Position numbers and translations under genes: made by a program. The notes beneath the pieces are model-generated. The model made no database searches. It was given only the letters and a program-made list of their open reading frames with translations, and was not told the DNA's origin. From an uncultured Dialister sp. (GTDB lineage: Bacteria; Bacillota; Negativicutes; Veillonellales; Dialisteraceae), in assembly GCA_900545365.1 (NCBI GenBank), contig UQYL01000004.1, forward strand, positions 48,040 through 112,039: a stretch of 64,000 nucleotides of DNA. Direction: 5' to 3'. This document shows positions 16,734 to 25,439 of the stretch, piece after piece (the stretch's first letter is position 1; each line of letters opens with the position of its first letter).

Positions 16734-17987
16734 ATGAATATTATTGACGAACTGAAATGGCGCGGCGCTGTGAATCAGCAGACCGATGAGGAAGGGCTCT
16801 ACAAGCTGGCCGGAGAGAAGGAGATCTCCCTCTACTGCGGCATCGACCCCACCGGCGACAGCATGCACATCGGCCATCTCATTCCGTTCATGATCCTGAA
16901 GCGCTTCCAGATGGCGGGCCATCATCCGTACATCGTCATCGGCGGCGGCACCGGCGCGATCGGCGACCCCTCCGGCCGCAAGACGGAGCGCGTGCTCCAG
17001 TCGGCGGAACAGGTGCGGCACAACGCGGAATGCCTCACCGCGCAGATGGAGAAGCTCTTCGGCGGCGACGGCACGTTTTCCATCGTGAATAACTACGACT
17101 GGCTCTCGAAAATCACTCTCCTCGATTTCCTCCGGGATTACGGCAAGCTCTTCAGCGTCAACGCCATGCTGGCGAAGGACGTGGTGGCTTCCCGCCTGGA
17201 GACGGGCATTTCCTTCACGGAATTTTCCTATCAGATCCTCCAGTCCATCGATTTCTACCAGCTCTACAAGACCTACCACATCCAGCTGCAGATCGGCGGC
17301 GCGGATCAGTGGGGCAATATCACCAACGGCATCGAGATGATGCGCAAGAAGGAAGGCATCACCGAGACCTACGGCCTCACCATCCCGCTCATGCTGAAAG
17401 CGGACGGCACGAAATTCGGCAAGACCGCCGGCGGCGCGGTATGGCTCGATCCGAAGAAGACCTCGCCTTATGAGTTCTATCAGTTCTGGTTCAATCAGGA
17501 CGACCGGGACGTGGTGAAGTACCTGAAATATTTCACCTTCCTTTCCCGGGAAGAGATCGAGGCGCTCGAAGCGGAGACGAAGGAGCATCCGGAGCGCCGA
17601 GAAGCGCAGAGGCGCCTCGCCGAAGAGGTGACCCGCTTTGTCCACGGCGAGGAAGGCCTCGAGGAAGCGGCGCGCGTGACGAAAGCGCTCTTCACCGGCG
17701 ATGTGGCGGAGCTCTCCGGCGCGGAGATCGAAGGGGCTTTCCGCAATACCGCAGGAGGCATCATTCCCGGCGCGCCCATGAATATCGTGGAAGCGCTCAT
17801 CGCGGGGGGCGTGGAGAAATCCAAGCGCCAGGCGAGGGAAGACGTGCAGAACGGCGCGATCCGCGTGAACGGCGCGCAGGTGCGCGATACGGAAGCGGAC
17901 ATCGCCGCGCATCCGAATACGGAGGGCCGCTACATCATCGTCCGCAAAGGCAAAAAGAATTATTTCCTTCTGGAAGTGAAACAGTGA
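16734..17987 (+). CDS. tyrS: Tyrosyl-tRNA synthetase
   Basis: 417 residues, class I synthetase charging tRNA-Tyr. HIGH-type motif MHIGHLIP near residue 45, tyrosine pocket QILQSIDFYQLYKTYHIQLQ-type stretch with QIGGADQWGNI, and the KMSKS equivalent KFGKTAGGAVWLD. A C-terminal S4 RNA-binding domain begins near residue 350 (MNIVEALIAGGVEKSKRQAR). The start is 16734, since AAAGGA lies 8 bases before it; ATG 16725 has no room for a ribosome site. Upstream are the 32-bp repeats instead of the usual T-box leader. Confidence 0.95.
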   Translation: MNIIDELKWRGAVNQQTDEEGLYKLAGEKEISLYCGIDPTGDSMHIGHLIPFMILKRFQMAGHHPYIVIGGGTGAIGDPSGRKTERVLQSAEQVRHNAECLTAQMEKLFGGDGTFSIVNNYDWLSKITLLDFLRDYGKLFSVNAMLAKDVVASRLETGISFTEFSYQILQSIDFYQLYKTYHIQLQIGGADQWGNITNGIEMMRKKEGITETYGLTIPLMLKADGTKFGKTAGGAVWLDPKKTSPYEFYQFWFNQDDRDVVKYLKYFTFLSREEIEALEAETKEHPERREAQRRLAEEVTRFVHGEEGLEEAARVTKALFTGDVAELSGAEIEGAFRNTAGGIIPGAPMNIVEALIAGGVEKSKRQAREDVQNGAIRVNGAQVRDTEADIAAHPNTEGRYIIVRKGKKNYFLLEVKQ

Positions 17988-17995
17988 GGTCATCC

Positions 17996-18367
17996 ATGAA
18001 ATTCCTTTTCGATCACAACAATTTCAACGTCCTCGACCTGGAGAAGAGCATCGCTTTTTATGAAGAAGCGCTGGATCTTCATGAGACGGGCCGCATCGAC
18101 GGGCCGGAAGGGGCGTTCACCATCGTCTACCTGGGGGACGGCGAATCAAAGCACCGCCTGGAGCTGACCTGGCTGCGGGACAGAAAAGAGCCGTACAATC
18201 TGGGGGACAATGAAATGCACCTCGCCTTCACGGTGGACGATATGGAAGCGGCTCACGCGCGCCACGAGAAGATGGGCTGCATCTGCTATGAAAATCCCGC
18301 CATGGGCATCTATTTCATCCACGATCCCGACAATTACTGGCTGGAGATCGTCCCGGCGAAGTCCTGA
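17996..18367 (+). CDS. VOC-family (glyoxalase I-like) protein
   Basis: 123 residues of the vicinal oxygen chelate fold. FDHNNFNVLDLEKSIAFYEEALDL carries the first metal His position, HRLELTWLRDR the first Glu, EMHLAFTVDDMEAAHARHEKMG the second His and YFIHDPDNYWLEIV the final Glu. All four ligands of glyoxalase I look present, so lactoylglutathione lyase-like activity is plausible. ATG 17996 has GTGAGG 6 bases ahead. It is 8 bases after tyrS and overlaps tcdA by one base. Confidence 0.88.
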   Translation: MKFLFDHNNFNVLDLEKSIAFYEEALDLHETGRIDGPEGAFTIVYLGDGESKHRLELTWLRDRKEPYNLGDNEMHLAFTVDDMEAAHARHEKMGCICYENPAMGIYFIHDPDNYWLEIVPAKS

Positions 18368-19050
18368 TGAGAGCCTTCTGCGAGAGGACGGCCCGCGTCA
18401 TCGGGGAAGCGGGTGTGGAGAAGCTCGCCGGGGCGTGCTGCGCCGTTTTCGGCGTGGGCGGCGTCGGCTCCTACGCGGCGGAGGCTCTCGCCCGCGCCGG
18501 CGTGGGACGGCTCATTTTCATCGACGGTGACACCGTGGATGAGACGAATCTGAACCGCCAGCTCGTGGCGGACAGGACGACCATCGGCCGGGCGAAGGCG
18601 GAAGTCATGGCGGAGCGGGCGTTCCGGGTGAATCCCGACTGCCGCGCGGCGGCGGAAGTGCGCTTTTACCGCCCCGGAGACGAAGAGTTCCTCCGGGGGC
18701 TCGGCGCGGACTTCGTCATCGACGCCGTGGACGACGTCCCGGCGAAAGTCTCTCTCGCGGAAGCCTGCTGGCAGGCGGGCATTCCCGAAGCCTCTTCCAT
18801 GGGGACGGGAAACCGCCTCCATCCGGAGATGCTGGAGATCGCCGATATTTATAAGACCTCCGTGTGCCCGCTGGCGCGGCGCATGCGGCGGGAACTCCGC
18901 GCGCGGGGCGTGCCGCGCCTCACCGCGGTCTATTCAAAGGAAGAACCGCATCATGAGGGGCCGGGCGTGGGGTCCGTCTCCTTCGTGCCGCCCGCGGCGG
19001 GGATGATCCTCGCGGGCATCGCCGTGCGGAAACTGCTGGAGGGAAAATGA
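18367..19050 (+). CDS. tcdA: tRNA threonylcarbamoyladenosine dehydratase, TcdA
   Basis: 227 residues, ThiF/MoeB/E1-like. ATP-dependent cyclisation of t6A37 to ct6A in tRNA. ATP site AVFGVGGVGSYAAEALARAGVG, IDGDTVDETNLNRQL with the RQ adenylation Arg, VIDAVDDVPAKVSLAEACW, and a C-terminal GSVSFVPPAAGMILAGIAVRKLL as in TcdA. ThiF itself lacks this last segment. TGATG overlap with the VOC gene and 4-base overlap with the next gene. Confidence 0.9.
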   Translation: MRAFCERTARVIGEAGVEKLAGACCAVFGVGGVGSYAAEALARAGVGRLIFIDGDTVDETNLNRQLVADRTTIGRAKAEVMAERAFRVNPDCRAAAEVRFYRPGDEEFLRGLGADFVIDAVDDVPAKVSLAEACWQAGIPEASSMGTGNRLHPEMLEIADIYKTSVCPLARRMRRELRARGVPRLTAVYSKEEPHHEGPGVGSVSFVPPAAGMILAGIAVRKLLEGK

Positions 19051-19667
19051 AGACATACACGCTGCGCCGTCCGGACTGGCTGACCCTCACGGTCGGCGGG
19101 AAGCCGTACTGCGGCTACGATCAGGAATGGTACCCCGACCCGTGGCAGCAGAAAGCGGGCTGCGGGCCCACGACGGGCGCGGCCATCGCGGCGTACATCG
19201 AGGCAAAAACGCGGGGGATCCGCCCTGCGGACAAAGAAGCGGCTCTTGCGAAAATGCAGGCATTCTGGCCCTACGCAGCGCCCCGGAGACACGGCCTCTA
19301 CAAGACGCGGTGGCTCATGGAAGGCCTCGCCGCGTACCTCCGGGATCAGGGCCTCCCGGGCCGGGCGGACATGTTCTCCGTGCCGCTCCTCCGCCCGCTC
19401 CGGCGGAGCGCCGAAGAAACGGCGGCCTTCGTCGGGGAAGGCCTCGCGGCGGACGCGCCGCTGGGATTTCTGAATCTCCACAACGGCGGGAATGAGGCCA
19501 TCTACAGCTGGCACTGGATGCCTCTCGTGTCGCTCTCCGGGGACGGCGGGCAGTGGGAAGCGGAAGCGCTGGACGAAGGAAAGGTCATTGCCTTCGACCT
19601 CTCCGCGTGGCTTCGGAATACGAAATTCGGCGGCGGGTTCGTCCGCGTCATGGATACGGATCAATAA
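19047..19667 (+). CDS. C39-like cysteine peptidase family protein
   Basis: 206 residues without a signal peptide. A papain-like peptidase pattern is visible: KAGCGPTTGAAIAAYIE with the putative nucleophile Cys, and NEAIYSWHWMPLVSLSG with the putative His, followed by an acidic/Asn position near the end. This is the layout of C39-like domains. It is translationally coupled to tcdA (4-base overlap) and ends just before a terminator. The target and physiological role are unknown; a peptidase or an amidase are both possible. Confidence 0.65.
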   Translation: MKTYTLRRPDWLTLTVGGKPYCGYDQEWYPDPWQQKAGCGPTTGAAIAAYIEAKTRGIRPADKEAALAKMQAFWPYAAPRRHGLYKTRWLMEGLAAYLRDQGLPGRADMFSVPLLRPLRRSAEETAAFVGEGLAADAPLGFLNLHNGGNEAIYSWHWMPLVSLSGDGGQWEAEALDEGKVIAFDLSAWLRNTKFGGGFVRVMDTDQ

Positions 19668-19671
19668 AAGC

Positions 19672-19698
19672 AAAAGGGCGCTCTGCGGGCGTCCTTTT
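19672..19698 (+). terminator. Terminator after the peptidase gene
   Basis: AAAAGGGCGC (19672-19681) pairs with GCGTCCTTTT (19689-19698) with one G-U pair. It lies 4 bases after the stop. An extended -10 (TGC then TACAAT at 19706-19711) follows and may start the next gene. Confidence 0.75.
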
Positions 19699-19752
19699 CG
19701 TATGCTACAATAGAAGAAAATCCTGAAATTTTTTTGAAGGGAGAGACAGACT

Positions 19753-20229
19753 ATGAAAAAATGGGCTGCGGCATTGGCGGCGGCGCTCCTCGTTCCGGCG
19801 GCGGCCGGCGCGGTGAGCCCGGCGGAACTTTCGGATACGTCAAAGTATAAGCCTGTGTATATGAGCGAGACCGGCGTGGTCTACGCGGAACTGGCGAGCA
19901 TCAAAACGGGCGACCCCGTGAAGGGACAGCTTCCGCTCATTCAGGCGGACATCTATCTGGAGCGCTATCGGGATATGCCCGACTATGAGACGATCTCCGG
20001 CGGCGGCCTTGTGGAGCATATCTTCGCCTACCACTCGAAGCTCCTCGCGGTGCACCGCATGAGCGACAAGAACGGGCCGCTCCAGTACTACGCGGACAAC
20101 CGCCTCTTCGGCATCTTCGACGCGGACGGCGCTCCGGCGAACATCCTGCCGCAGGCAGGCGAGGCGCAGGCCATCACGCTCACCGGAGAAGCGCAGGACC
20201 TTTACCTCAATCTGTACCGTCTCCTCTGA
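19753..20229 (+). CDS. Secreted protein, unknown function
   Basis: 158 residues with a cleavable signal (MKKWAAALAAALLVPAAAGA). The mature part reads as a small alpha/beta periplasmic domain: TGVVYAELASIKTG, LIQADIYLERYRDMPDYETI, VEHIFAYHSKLLAVHRM and a C-terminal LYLNLYRLL. No Cys or catalytic pattern is seen. GAAGGGAGAG precedes the ATG. It stands alone between two terminators with an apparent own promoter (19706-19711). I do not recognise the family. Confidence 0.75.
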   Translation: MKKWAAALAAALLVPAAAGAVSPAELSDTSKYKPVYMSETGVVYAELASIKTGDPVKGQLPLIQADIYLERYRDMPDYETISGGGLVEHIFAYHSKLLAVHRMSDKNGPLQYYADNRLFGIFDADGAPANILPQAGEAQAITLTGEAQDLYLNLYRLL

Positions 20230-20233
20230 AAGG

Positions 20234-20259
20234 AAGCCCCGGTCATCCGGGGCTTTTTT
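20234..20259 (+). terminator. Strong intrinsic terminator
   Basis: AAGCCCCGG, loop TCAT, CCGGGGCTT (20234-20255) followed by T residues, 4 bases after the stop of the secreted protein. Confidence 0.9.
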
Positions 20260-20361
20260 CTGCCTGTCTGGACAGGCCCCATAAAATATGATAAAGTTGA
20301 AATAACAAAAATAAATGAGTAAATGCGTTTTTGGCATTCAAAGCATCAATGGTGATGACAG

Positions 20362-21432
20362 ATGAGACTCGATATAGCAGGCGGCTGCGGCGATTTTGGG
20401 CGCAGCTGTTTTTTTGTATCCGGCAGTCAGCACGCGTACATCGTGGACTGCGGGACATCCACGGACGGCCTTGACCGCGTGCCCGACCTGACGGCGGAGG
20501 AGATCCGCGGCGCGGAATATCTTTTCCTGACCCATTCGCACCGGGATCACACGGGGGCCGTGGAATTCGCGGAATCGGCGGGCTTCGCCGGGCCGGTGAT
20601 CATGTCGGCGCAGACTTACAGGCAGCTCCATTACAAGCCGAAGAACGCGGTCATCATGGATTCCACCGCGCCGGAGGCGGAGCTTCTTCCGGGCTTTTCT
20701 TTCCGGTGGGGCCGTACGGGCCACTGCTGCGGCGCGGTGTGGTACGCCATTACCTGCGAGGGAAAGACGGCTTTCTTTTCCGGCGATTACCGGGAAGGCG
20801 ATCCTTTCTACCGGAATGACCCCGTGCGGGGCCTTTCCGCGGATATCGCCGTGATCGACGCGGCCTATCCGTCGGAGGAAGACGGCGCGGCCATGCGGGA
20901 GCGGTTCCTGGCAAAGGCGGAAGAGCTCCTCGCGGACGGCGCGCCGCTCATCCTGCCGGTGCCCCGCTTCGGCCGGGGGCTCTCCATGGCGGTCGCGCTC
21001 CGGGAGCGGACCGGAGATCGCTCTTTTTTCATGTCGGAGCGGCTCTGGCGGGAATGGAACCTCTTCGCGCGGCGGAAATATTTCGTGACCCCTTCGGTGC
21101 TGGCGGTCCCCGCGGACGCTTTCTCGCTGTGGGACGGAGAAACGGTCGCCGCGGGAGGCGTCTATTTCCTGACCGACGCCCAGCTCTCCCATCCCGAATC
21201 GCGGCGGCTCCTTGAAGCCCATCCGGAAGCGCGGGTCCTCATCTCCGGGAGCGCCCACGGTTACGGCAGGGCGCAGGAATTTCTCGACGCCGGGCGGGCG
21301 GAGCAGGTGCTGTGGCCGAATCACATGACCTACGGCGAGATGCGGCGGCTCGCGGCGATGAATGATTTCCGCACGGTGATCCCTTTCCATGATCCCCGGC
21401 GGAAACCGGAAGCGCGGAGTTTTGAATTTTGA
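20362..21432 (+). CDS. MBL-fold metallohydrolase
   Basis: 356 residues of the metallo-beta-lactamase superfamily. The metal signature THSHRDHTGAVEFAES lies near residue 57, a further His is in GHCCGAVWY, and an Asp in FFSGDYREGDPFY. Later segments (VPRFGRGLSMAVALRE, VLISGSAHGYGRAQEFL, WPNHMTYGEMRRLAA) resemble the beta-CASP-like RNA/DNA-processing branch. However, the protein is short and lacks a full beta-CASP set, so hydrolase of unknown substrate is safest. The ribosome site before ATG is weak (GGTGAT). Confidence 0.85.
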   Translation: MRLDIAGGCGDFGRSCFFVSGSQHAYIVDCGTSTDGLDRVPDLTAEEIRGAEYLFLTHSHRDHTGAVEFAESAGFAGPVIMSAQTYRQLHYKPKNAVIMDSTAPEAELLPGFSFRWGRTGHCCGAVWYAITCEGKTAFFSGDYREGDPFYRNDPVRGLSADIAVIDAAYPSEEDGAAMRERFLAKAEELLADGAPLILPVPRFGRGLSMAVALRERTGDRSFFMSERLWREWNLFARRKYFVTPSVLAVPADAFSLWDGETVAAGGVYFLTDAQLSHPESRRLLEAHPEARVLISGSAHGYGRAQEFLDAGRAEQVLWPNHMTYGEMRRLAAMNDFRTVIPFHDPRRKPEARSFEF

Positions 21433-21551
21433 GGCCGGAAGGATTTTTCCCGGAAGCATATTAAAAGAAGAATGCTTATCAGGCAATAAAATTTTTCTGC
21501 ATGGATTCACGGGCGGCTTTCCCGTCTCTTCGGATATGGAGGAAGGCGCTG

Positions 21552-21560
21552 TGATATAAT
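21552..21560 (+). promoter_or_regulatory. Extended -10 promoter of the universal stress gene
   Basis: TGA followed by TATAAT (21555-21560), an extended -10 element; no good -35 is seen 17 bases upstream. It is 50 bases before the start codon. Confidence 0.5.
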
Positions 21561-21611
21561 GAAATAAAGAAAGCTGAAAGGCTGGCTTGTTCAGAAAGGC
21601 GGTGCACGTAA

Positions 21612-22058
21612 ATGGTTAGTTATAAGAAAGTTCTCGTCCCCTACGACGGTTCTGCCCATGCGAAGAAAGCGATGCAGCAGGCGATCGATCTCGTCGAAGC
21701 GAGCGGCGGGGAATTATATATTGCGAGCGTGTGCAATATCGTATCTGTCATGAGCAATTTCGATCAGGTCTCCATCGCGGAAGGCTGCCTTACCACGCAG
21801 CTCTCGCAGGACCTGGAGAAGCAGTGCCGCACGGATCTGGCAGAAGCGGAAGCGATGGTGCCGGAGGGCGTCAAGTATGAGACCCGCTTTGAGGTGGGAT
21901 CGCCGGGACCGGTGCTCCTGCAGCTGGCCGATGAGATCGGAAGCGATCTGGTCGTGATGGGAAGCCGCGGATTGGGACCGCTGAAAGGGATCTTCATGGG
22001 ATCCGTATCGAGCTACATGGTAAGCCGTGCGAAATGCCCGGTGCTGATCGTGAAATAA
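21612..22058 (+). CDS. Universal stress protein, UspA family
   Basis: 148 residues, single USP domain. It opens with YKKVLVPYDGSAHAKKAMQQA and ends with VMGSRGLGPLKGIFMGSVSSYM...CPVLIVK. That ending contains the G-x2-G-x9-G-S ATP-binding signature, so it should bind nucleotide. It appears monocistronic, with its own -10 upstream and a GC-rich tail after the stop. It probably responds to starvation or growth arrest, as is common in the family. Confidence 0.93.
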   Translation: MVSYKKVLVPYDGSAHAKKAMQQAIDLVEASGGELYIASVCNIVSVMSNFDQVSIAEGCLTTQLSQDLEKQCRTDLAEAEAMVPEGVKYETRFEVGSPGPVLLQLADEIGSDLVVMGSRGLGPLKGIFMGSVSSYMVSRAKCPVLIVK

Positions 22059-22112
22059 CAGAAGAGCCGCCGCGGTGCGGCTTTTCTTTTTGCCCGCAGG
22101 GAGGGGGATGCT

Positions 22113-23477
22113 ATGGAACACCGGCAGTGGCTCCGGGGCGAGCTGAAAAAATGGAAAGATGAGGAGCTGGTCAGCGGAGAGACGGCTGCGGCGATATGGG
22201 AAAGGTACCGGCACGGGCCGGGACTGCGTTTTTCCTTTGCCAGGCCGCTCGGCGCGGCGGCTTTCTTCTGCCTCCTCGCGGGGCTGGCTTTCAGCGGCGC
22301 CGGGGTGTGGAGCCTCTTTTCGCAGGGCGAGCGCTTCATGCTGGCGCTGGCTCCGTTCGTGCTGTCTCTCGTGACGGCGGCGGCGTTTCTCTTCGGCGAC
22401 GGCATCATGCGGGAGCGGGCGAGGAGACGCCGGGCGAAGGGACTGGATGTGCCGCCGGGCGGGGCGGGATTGTCGCCCTTCCTGCGGGAGAGCGCCGGCC
22501 TTTTCCATGGGATGGCGCTCAATGCGGCGGTGTGGATGACCTACGATACGTTCCGCCTCTCTGATGATCTGTATCTCCTGCTGGGCGGCGCTGCGTGCTG
22601 TCTGCTGGTGATGCTCTATGTGCTCCGGTCGGCGGGGCTCGGCATCATTCTCTCGGCGGACGCGGCGGCCATGGCGTGGCTCGCGCCCGTCGAGGGATGG
22701 CCCGACGCAGCGGCATGGGTGCTCCTGGCGGCGTCGTTCCCGTTCTTCCTCTTCCTCGTCGGCTCCCGGCGGGAAACGGGCGGGATCGCCTTCGCCTGGG
22801 GATGGATCGCGGCGGTGCTGACACTGACTTTCTTCACCGCTGCCGGACGGATGTGGCAGATCGTCTTCTTCTCGGTGGCAGCGTCCCTCACCTGGCTCGG
22901 CGGAGAGCTCCTCCGGGACTACGGATGGCTCGGCACGGCGTTCCGCTTCTTCGGCGGCACGGCGGTCTTCGGCGCGCTCCTGGCGGCGGCTTTCGGCTCG
23001 GCATGGCAGGGCGCTTCCGGCGGCTGGCTCCTGTGGACGATCTTCGGCGTCTTCCTTCTGGCGGACGCGGCGCTCCTTCTCCGCACAGCGCGGCGGCGGG
23101 AATGGCTCGGCACGGCGGCGGGGCTCACGCCTTTTGTCATGGGCACGGCGGCGGTGCTTTCCCTCTGGGATACGAGCGGCGTTTCTCCGGCGGTGCTCGT
23201 ATCGTGTTTTCTCGTCTTTCTGTCGATCGCCGTCATCGCGCGGGGCGTGCAGAAGGGCCGGGACTGGCAGCTCCTTGCCGGGACGGCGGCGCTTCTTGCT
23301 GACGGCGCGGTGAGGCTCTGGGATTCGTCGCTGACCTTCGGGCAGCGGGGGACGTTTTTCCTCTTCGCGGGGCTTTTTGCGGGCGTGGTATGCCTTCTCC
23401 TGAGCCGGCCCCGCAGGCACTTGGCGGAACCGCCCCTGGAAGATATGGAAGAAGAGGGGGACGGAGACGATGCGTAA
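22113..23477 (+). CDS. DUF2157-family membrane protein
   Basis: 454 residues. The N-terminal soluble helix pair (HRQWLRGELKKWKDEELVSG, AAAIWERYR) is typical of DUF2157. About 12 hydrophobic helices rich in Ala, Gly, Leu and Trp follow. The C-terminus is charged. It overlaps the next gene, a GDYXXLXY protein, by 8 bases. This pairing is a known conserved neighbourhood of membrane proteins of unknown function. Very high GC makes several antisense frames here spuriously open. Confidence 0.8.
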   Translation: MEHRQWLRGELKKWKDEELVSGETAAAIWERYRHGPGLRFSFARPLGAAAFFCLLAGLAFSGAGVWSLFSQGERFMLALAPFVLSLVTAAAFLFGDGIMRERARRRRAKGLDVPPGGAGLSPFLRESAGLFHGMALNAAVWMTYDTFRLSDDLYLLLGGAACCLLVMLYVLRSAGLGIILSADAAAMAWLAPVEGWPDAAAWVLLAASFPFFLFLVGSRRETGGIAFAWGWIAAVLTLTFFTAAGRMWQIVFFSVAASLTWLGGELLRDYGWLGTAFRFFGGTAVFGALLAAAFGSAWQGASGGWLLWTIFGVFLLADAALLLRTARRREWLGTAAGLTPFVMGTAAVLSLWDTSGVSPAVLVSCFLVFLSIAVIARGVQKGRDWQLLAGTAALLADGAVRLWDSSLTFGQRGTFFLFAGLFAGVVCLLLSRPRRHLAEPPLEDMEEEGDGDDA

Positions 23478-24132
23478 GAATTGGAAATGGATCGCTTTCC
23501 TCGCCGCGGCCGCCGCGGAAGCGGCGCTCCTCTTCTGGGTGCGCGGATCATTCCTGGTGACCGCGGAAGAAGGCACGGTGTATACCGCGCCGGTGAGCGT
23601 GAATTTTGATCAGAATTTTTATAACAGAAATTACATTCCCCTCCATGTATCCGTGACGAAAGCCATGTGGAACGGCAAAGAAAGACCGGCGGCGGGCGAT
23701 GAAGTCTGCCTGGCCGTCTCCGGCGGGAAAGACCATGTCATGGAAGCGCTCCGGGCGCAGCCTGACAGGCCTTCCGGCGACTATGTCTTCGTCCGGGTGA
23801 AGAGCGTGGACGGCGATGTGGTGCATTTTGATTTTCCTGCCGACAGACTGTACCTGGATGCGGAAGACATACGGAAGATCTCCGTGAGCGAGCTCTCCGA
23901 GCGGGTGCGCGTGAAGGATCCGGAGACGAACCGCGTGGAGACGCGCCTGAAAAACAGCCTTTCCGCGGAGATCCGCGTGAAGGAGGGACGGGCGGTCATC
24001 ACCGACCTGCTGGTGAACGGCAGCCCCGTGAAAATGGCCTATACCACGGTGGGAGAAGTAGCGAGTGTGAAATATGCCGCGCGGGACGGGGAAGAAGATG
24101 AATTTGTCCCGATGGCGGGCGACAGGATTTGA
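23470..24132 (+). CDS. GDYXXLXY-family membrane-anchored protein
   Basis: 220 residues: one N-terminal membrane helix (WIAFLAAAAAEAALLFWV) and an extracytoplasmic beta-rich domain. The family hallmark appears as FYNRNYIPLHVSV near residue 50, followed later by GDYVFVRVKSVDGDVVHFDF and DRLYLDAEDIRK. Partner of the DUF2157 gene. The likely role is an envelope complex of unknown purpose. The stop overlaps a TTG that is not the real start of the next gene. Confidence 0.75.
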   Translation: MRKNWKWIAFLAAAAAEAALLFWVRGSFLVTAEEGTVYTAPVSVNFDQNFYNRNYIPLHVSVTKAMWNGKERPAAGDEVCLAVSGGKDHVMEALRAQPDRPSGDYVFVRVKSVDGDVVHFDFPADRLYLDAEDIRKISVSELSERVRVKDPETNRVETRLKNSLSAEIRVKEGRAVITDLLVNGSPVKMAYTTVGEVASVKYAARDGEEDEFVPMAGDRI

Positions 24133-24152
24133 CGCGGGAAGAGAGGCGGATC

Positions 24153-24620
24153 ATGTACATCATACTTATGAGGCACGGCTTTGCCGAGCCGGAAACGGAT
24201 GAGATCGCCAATAAGGACCGGCGGCTCACGGATAAGGGAAGACGGGCGGCGGGAAAGACCGCGGTCATGCTCCGGCATTTTCTGAAAGGGAACCGGCTGA
24301 CCATATGCACCAGCCCCTACAGGCGGACGAAGCAGACTGCGGAGATCGCCGCGGAGATCTGCGGCGGCAGCGTCTTTTCGGCGGAGGAGCTCCTGCAGAG
24401 CGCCTGGGGACCGGTCGCGGCGCACTGCATTTACGGGACGGGGCCGCTCCTTCTCGTGGGACACCAGCCTTTCCTCCAGAGTTACCTCATGACCGTGGCG
24501 GGGGCGGCGCTGAAATTTTCGCCTGCCGCGGCAGCGGTCATCAGCTATGACCCCAAATGGCGGCAGGGACAGCTGGCAGGCTATTTCTCGCCGGAATTGA
24601 AAAAACTGCGGAAACGCTGA
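24153..24620 (+). CDS. sixA: SixA-like histidine phosphatase
   Basis: 155 residues, small phosphoglycerate-mutase-fold phosphatase. Catalytic LMRHGFAEPE at residues 4-13, second site TSPYRRTKQTAEI with Arg, and LLVGHQPFLQSY with the second His, the standard SixA arrangement. The start is ATG 24153, with GAGG 6 bases upstream; the frame extends to a TTG at 24129 without support. SixA removes phosphate from histidine of phosphocarrier or phosphorelay proteins; the partner here is unknown. Confidence 0.88.
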   Translation: MYIILMRHGFAEPETDEIANKDRRLTDKGRRAAGKTAVMLRHFLKGNRLTICTSPYRRTKQTAEIAAEICGGSVFSAEELLQSAWGPVAAHCIYGTGPLLLVGHQPFLQSYLMTVAGAALKFSPAAAAVISYDPKWRQGQLAGYFSPELKKLRKR

Positions 24621-24629
24621 AAGGATACT

Positions 24630-25439
24630 ATGAAGAAAGTACTGACTATCGCCGGATCGGACTCTTCCGGCGGCGCGGGCATCCAGGCGGATCTGAAGAC
24701 CTTCGCGGCCCTCGGCGCTTACGGCATGAGCTGCATCTGCGCGGTGACGGCGCAGAATACGATGGGCGTCTCCGCCATTCAGAACATGTCTCCGGAGATC
24801 GTGACGGCGCAGCTGGAAGAGATCTGGGCGGACATCCCGCCGGACGCGGTGAAGACAGGCATGCTCTCCTCCGCGGAGATCGTCCATGCGGCGGCGGCTT
24901 TCCTCGCGGCGCACCGCGGCGCGCCCGTCGTGGTCGATCCTGTCATGGTGGCCACGTCGGGAGCGGTCCTCCTCGAACCGGACGCCATCGCGTGCTATAA
25001 GGAAGAGCTCCTGCCGGAAGCGGCGCTCATTACGCCGAACATCCCCGAAGCGGAAGCGCTGTCCGGGCTGCCCGTCCATACGGCGGAAGATATGGAAAAA
25101 GCGACGGAAGCCCTCATGGCCTACGGCTGCGGCGCGGTCCTCGTGAAAGGCGGCCACCGGAGCGAAGACGCGCTGGATGTCCTTTTCGACGGAAAGGAAA
25201 TGCACCGCATCCGCGGGGAAAAGATCGTCACGGAAAATACTCACGGCACGGGATGCACTCTCTCCAGCGCCCTCGCCGTCATGCTTGCGGAAGGCTGCTC
25301 CCTGAAAGAAGCGGCGGAACGGGCGAAAGCCTACCTGACAGGCGCGCTCCGGAGCGCCGCAAAAGACTCGGTGGGGCACGGACACGGGCCGGTGCATCAT
25401 TTCTGGTTCTACGGAGACCGGTGGGGGCGGATGGAATGA
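24630..25439 (+). CDS. thiD: Hydroxymethylpyrimidine/phosphomethylpyrimidine kinase
   Basis: 269 residues, ribokinase fold. Phosphorylates HMP and HMP-P in thiamine synthesis or pyrimidine salvage. It shows LTIAGSDSSGGAGIQADLKTF at the start, CAVTAQNTMGV, DPVMVATSGA and the catalytic GTGCTLSSALAVMLAEG near residue 210. No other thi genes and no TPP riboswitch are nearby, so a salvage role or pyridoxal kinase-like use is possible. ATGA overlap with the next gene. Confidence 0.92.
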   Translation: MKKVLTIAGSDSSGGAGIQADLKTFAALGAYGMSCICAVTAQNTMGVSAIQNMSPEIVTAQLEEIWADIPPDAVKTGMLSSAEIVHAAAAFLAAHRGAPVVVDPVMVATSGAVLLEPDAIACYKEELLPEAALITPNIPEAEALSGLPVHTAEDMEKATEALMAYGCGAVLVKGGHRSEDALDVLFDGKEMHRIRGEKIVTENTHGTGCTLSSALAVMLAEGCSLKEAAERAKAYLTGALRSAAKDSVGHGHGPVHHFWFYGDRWGRME

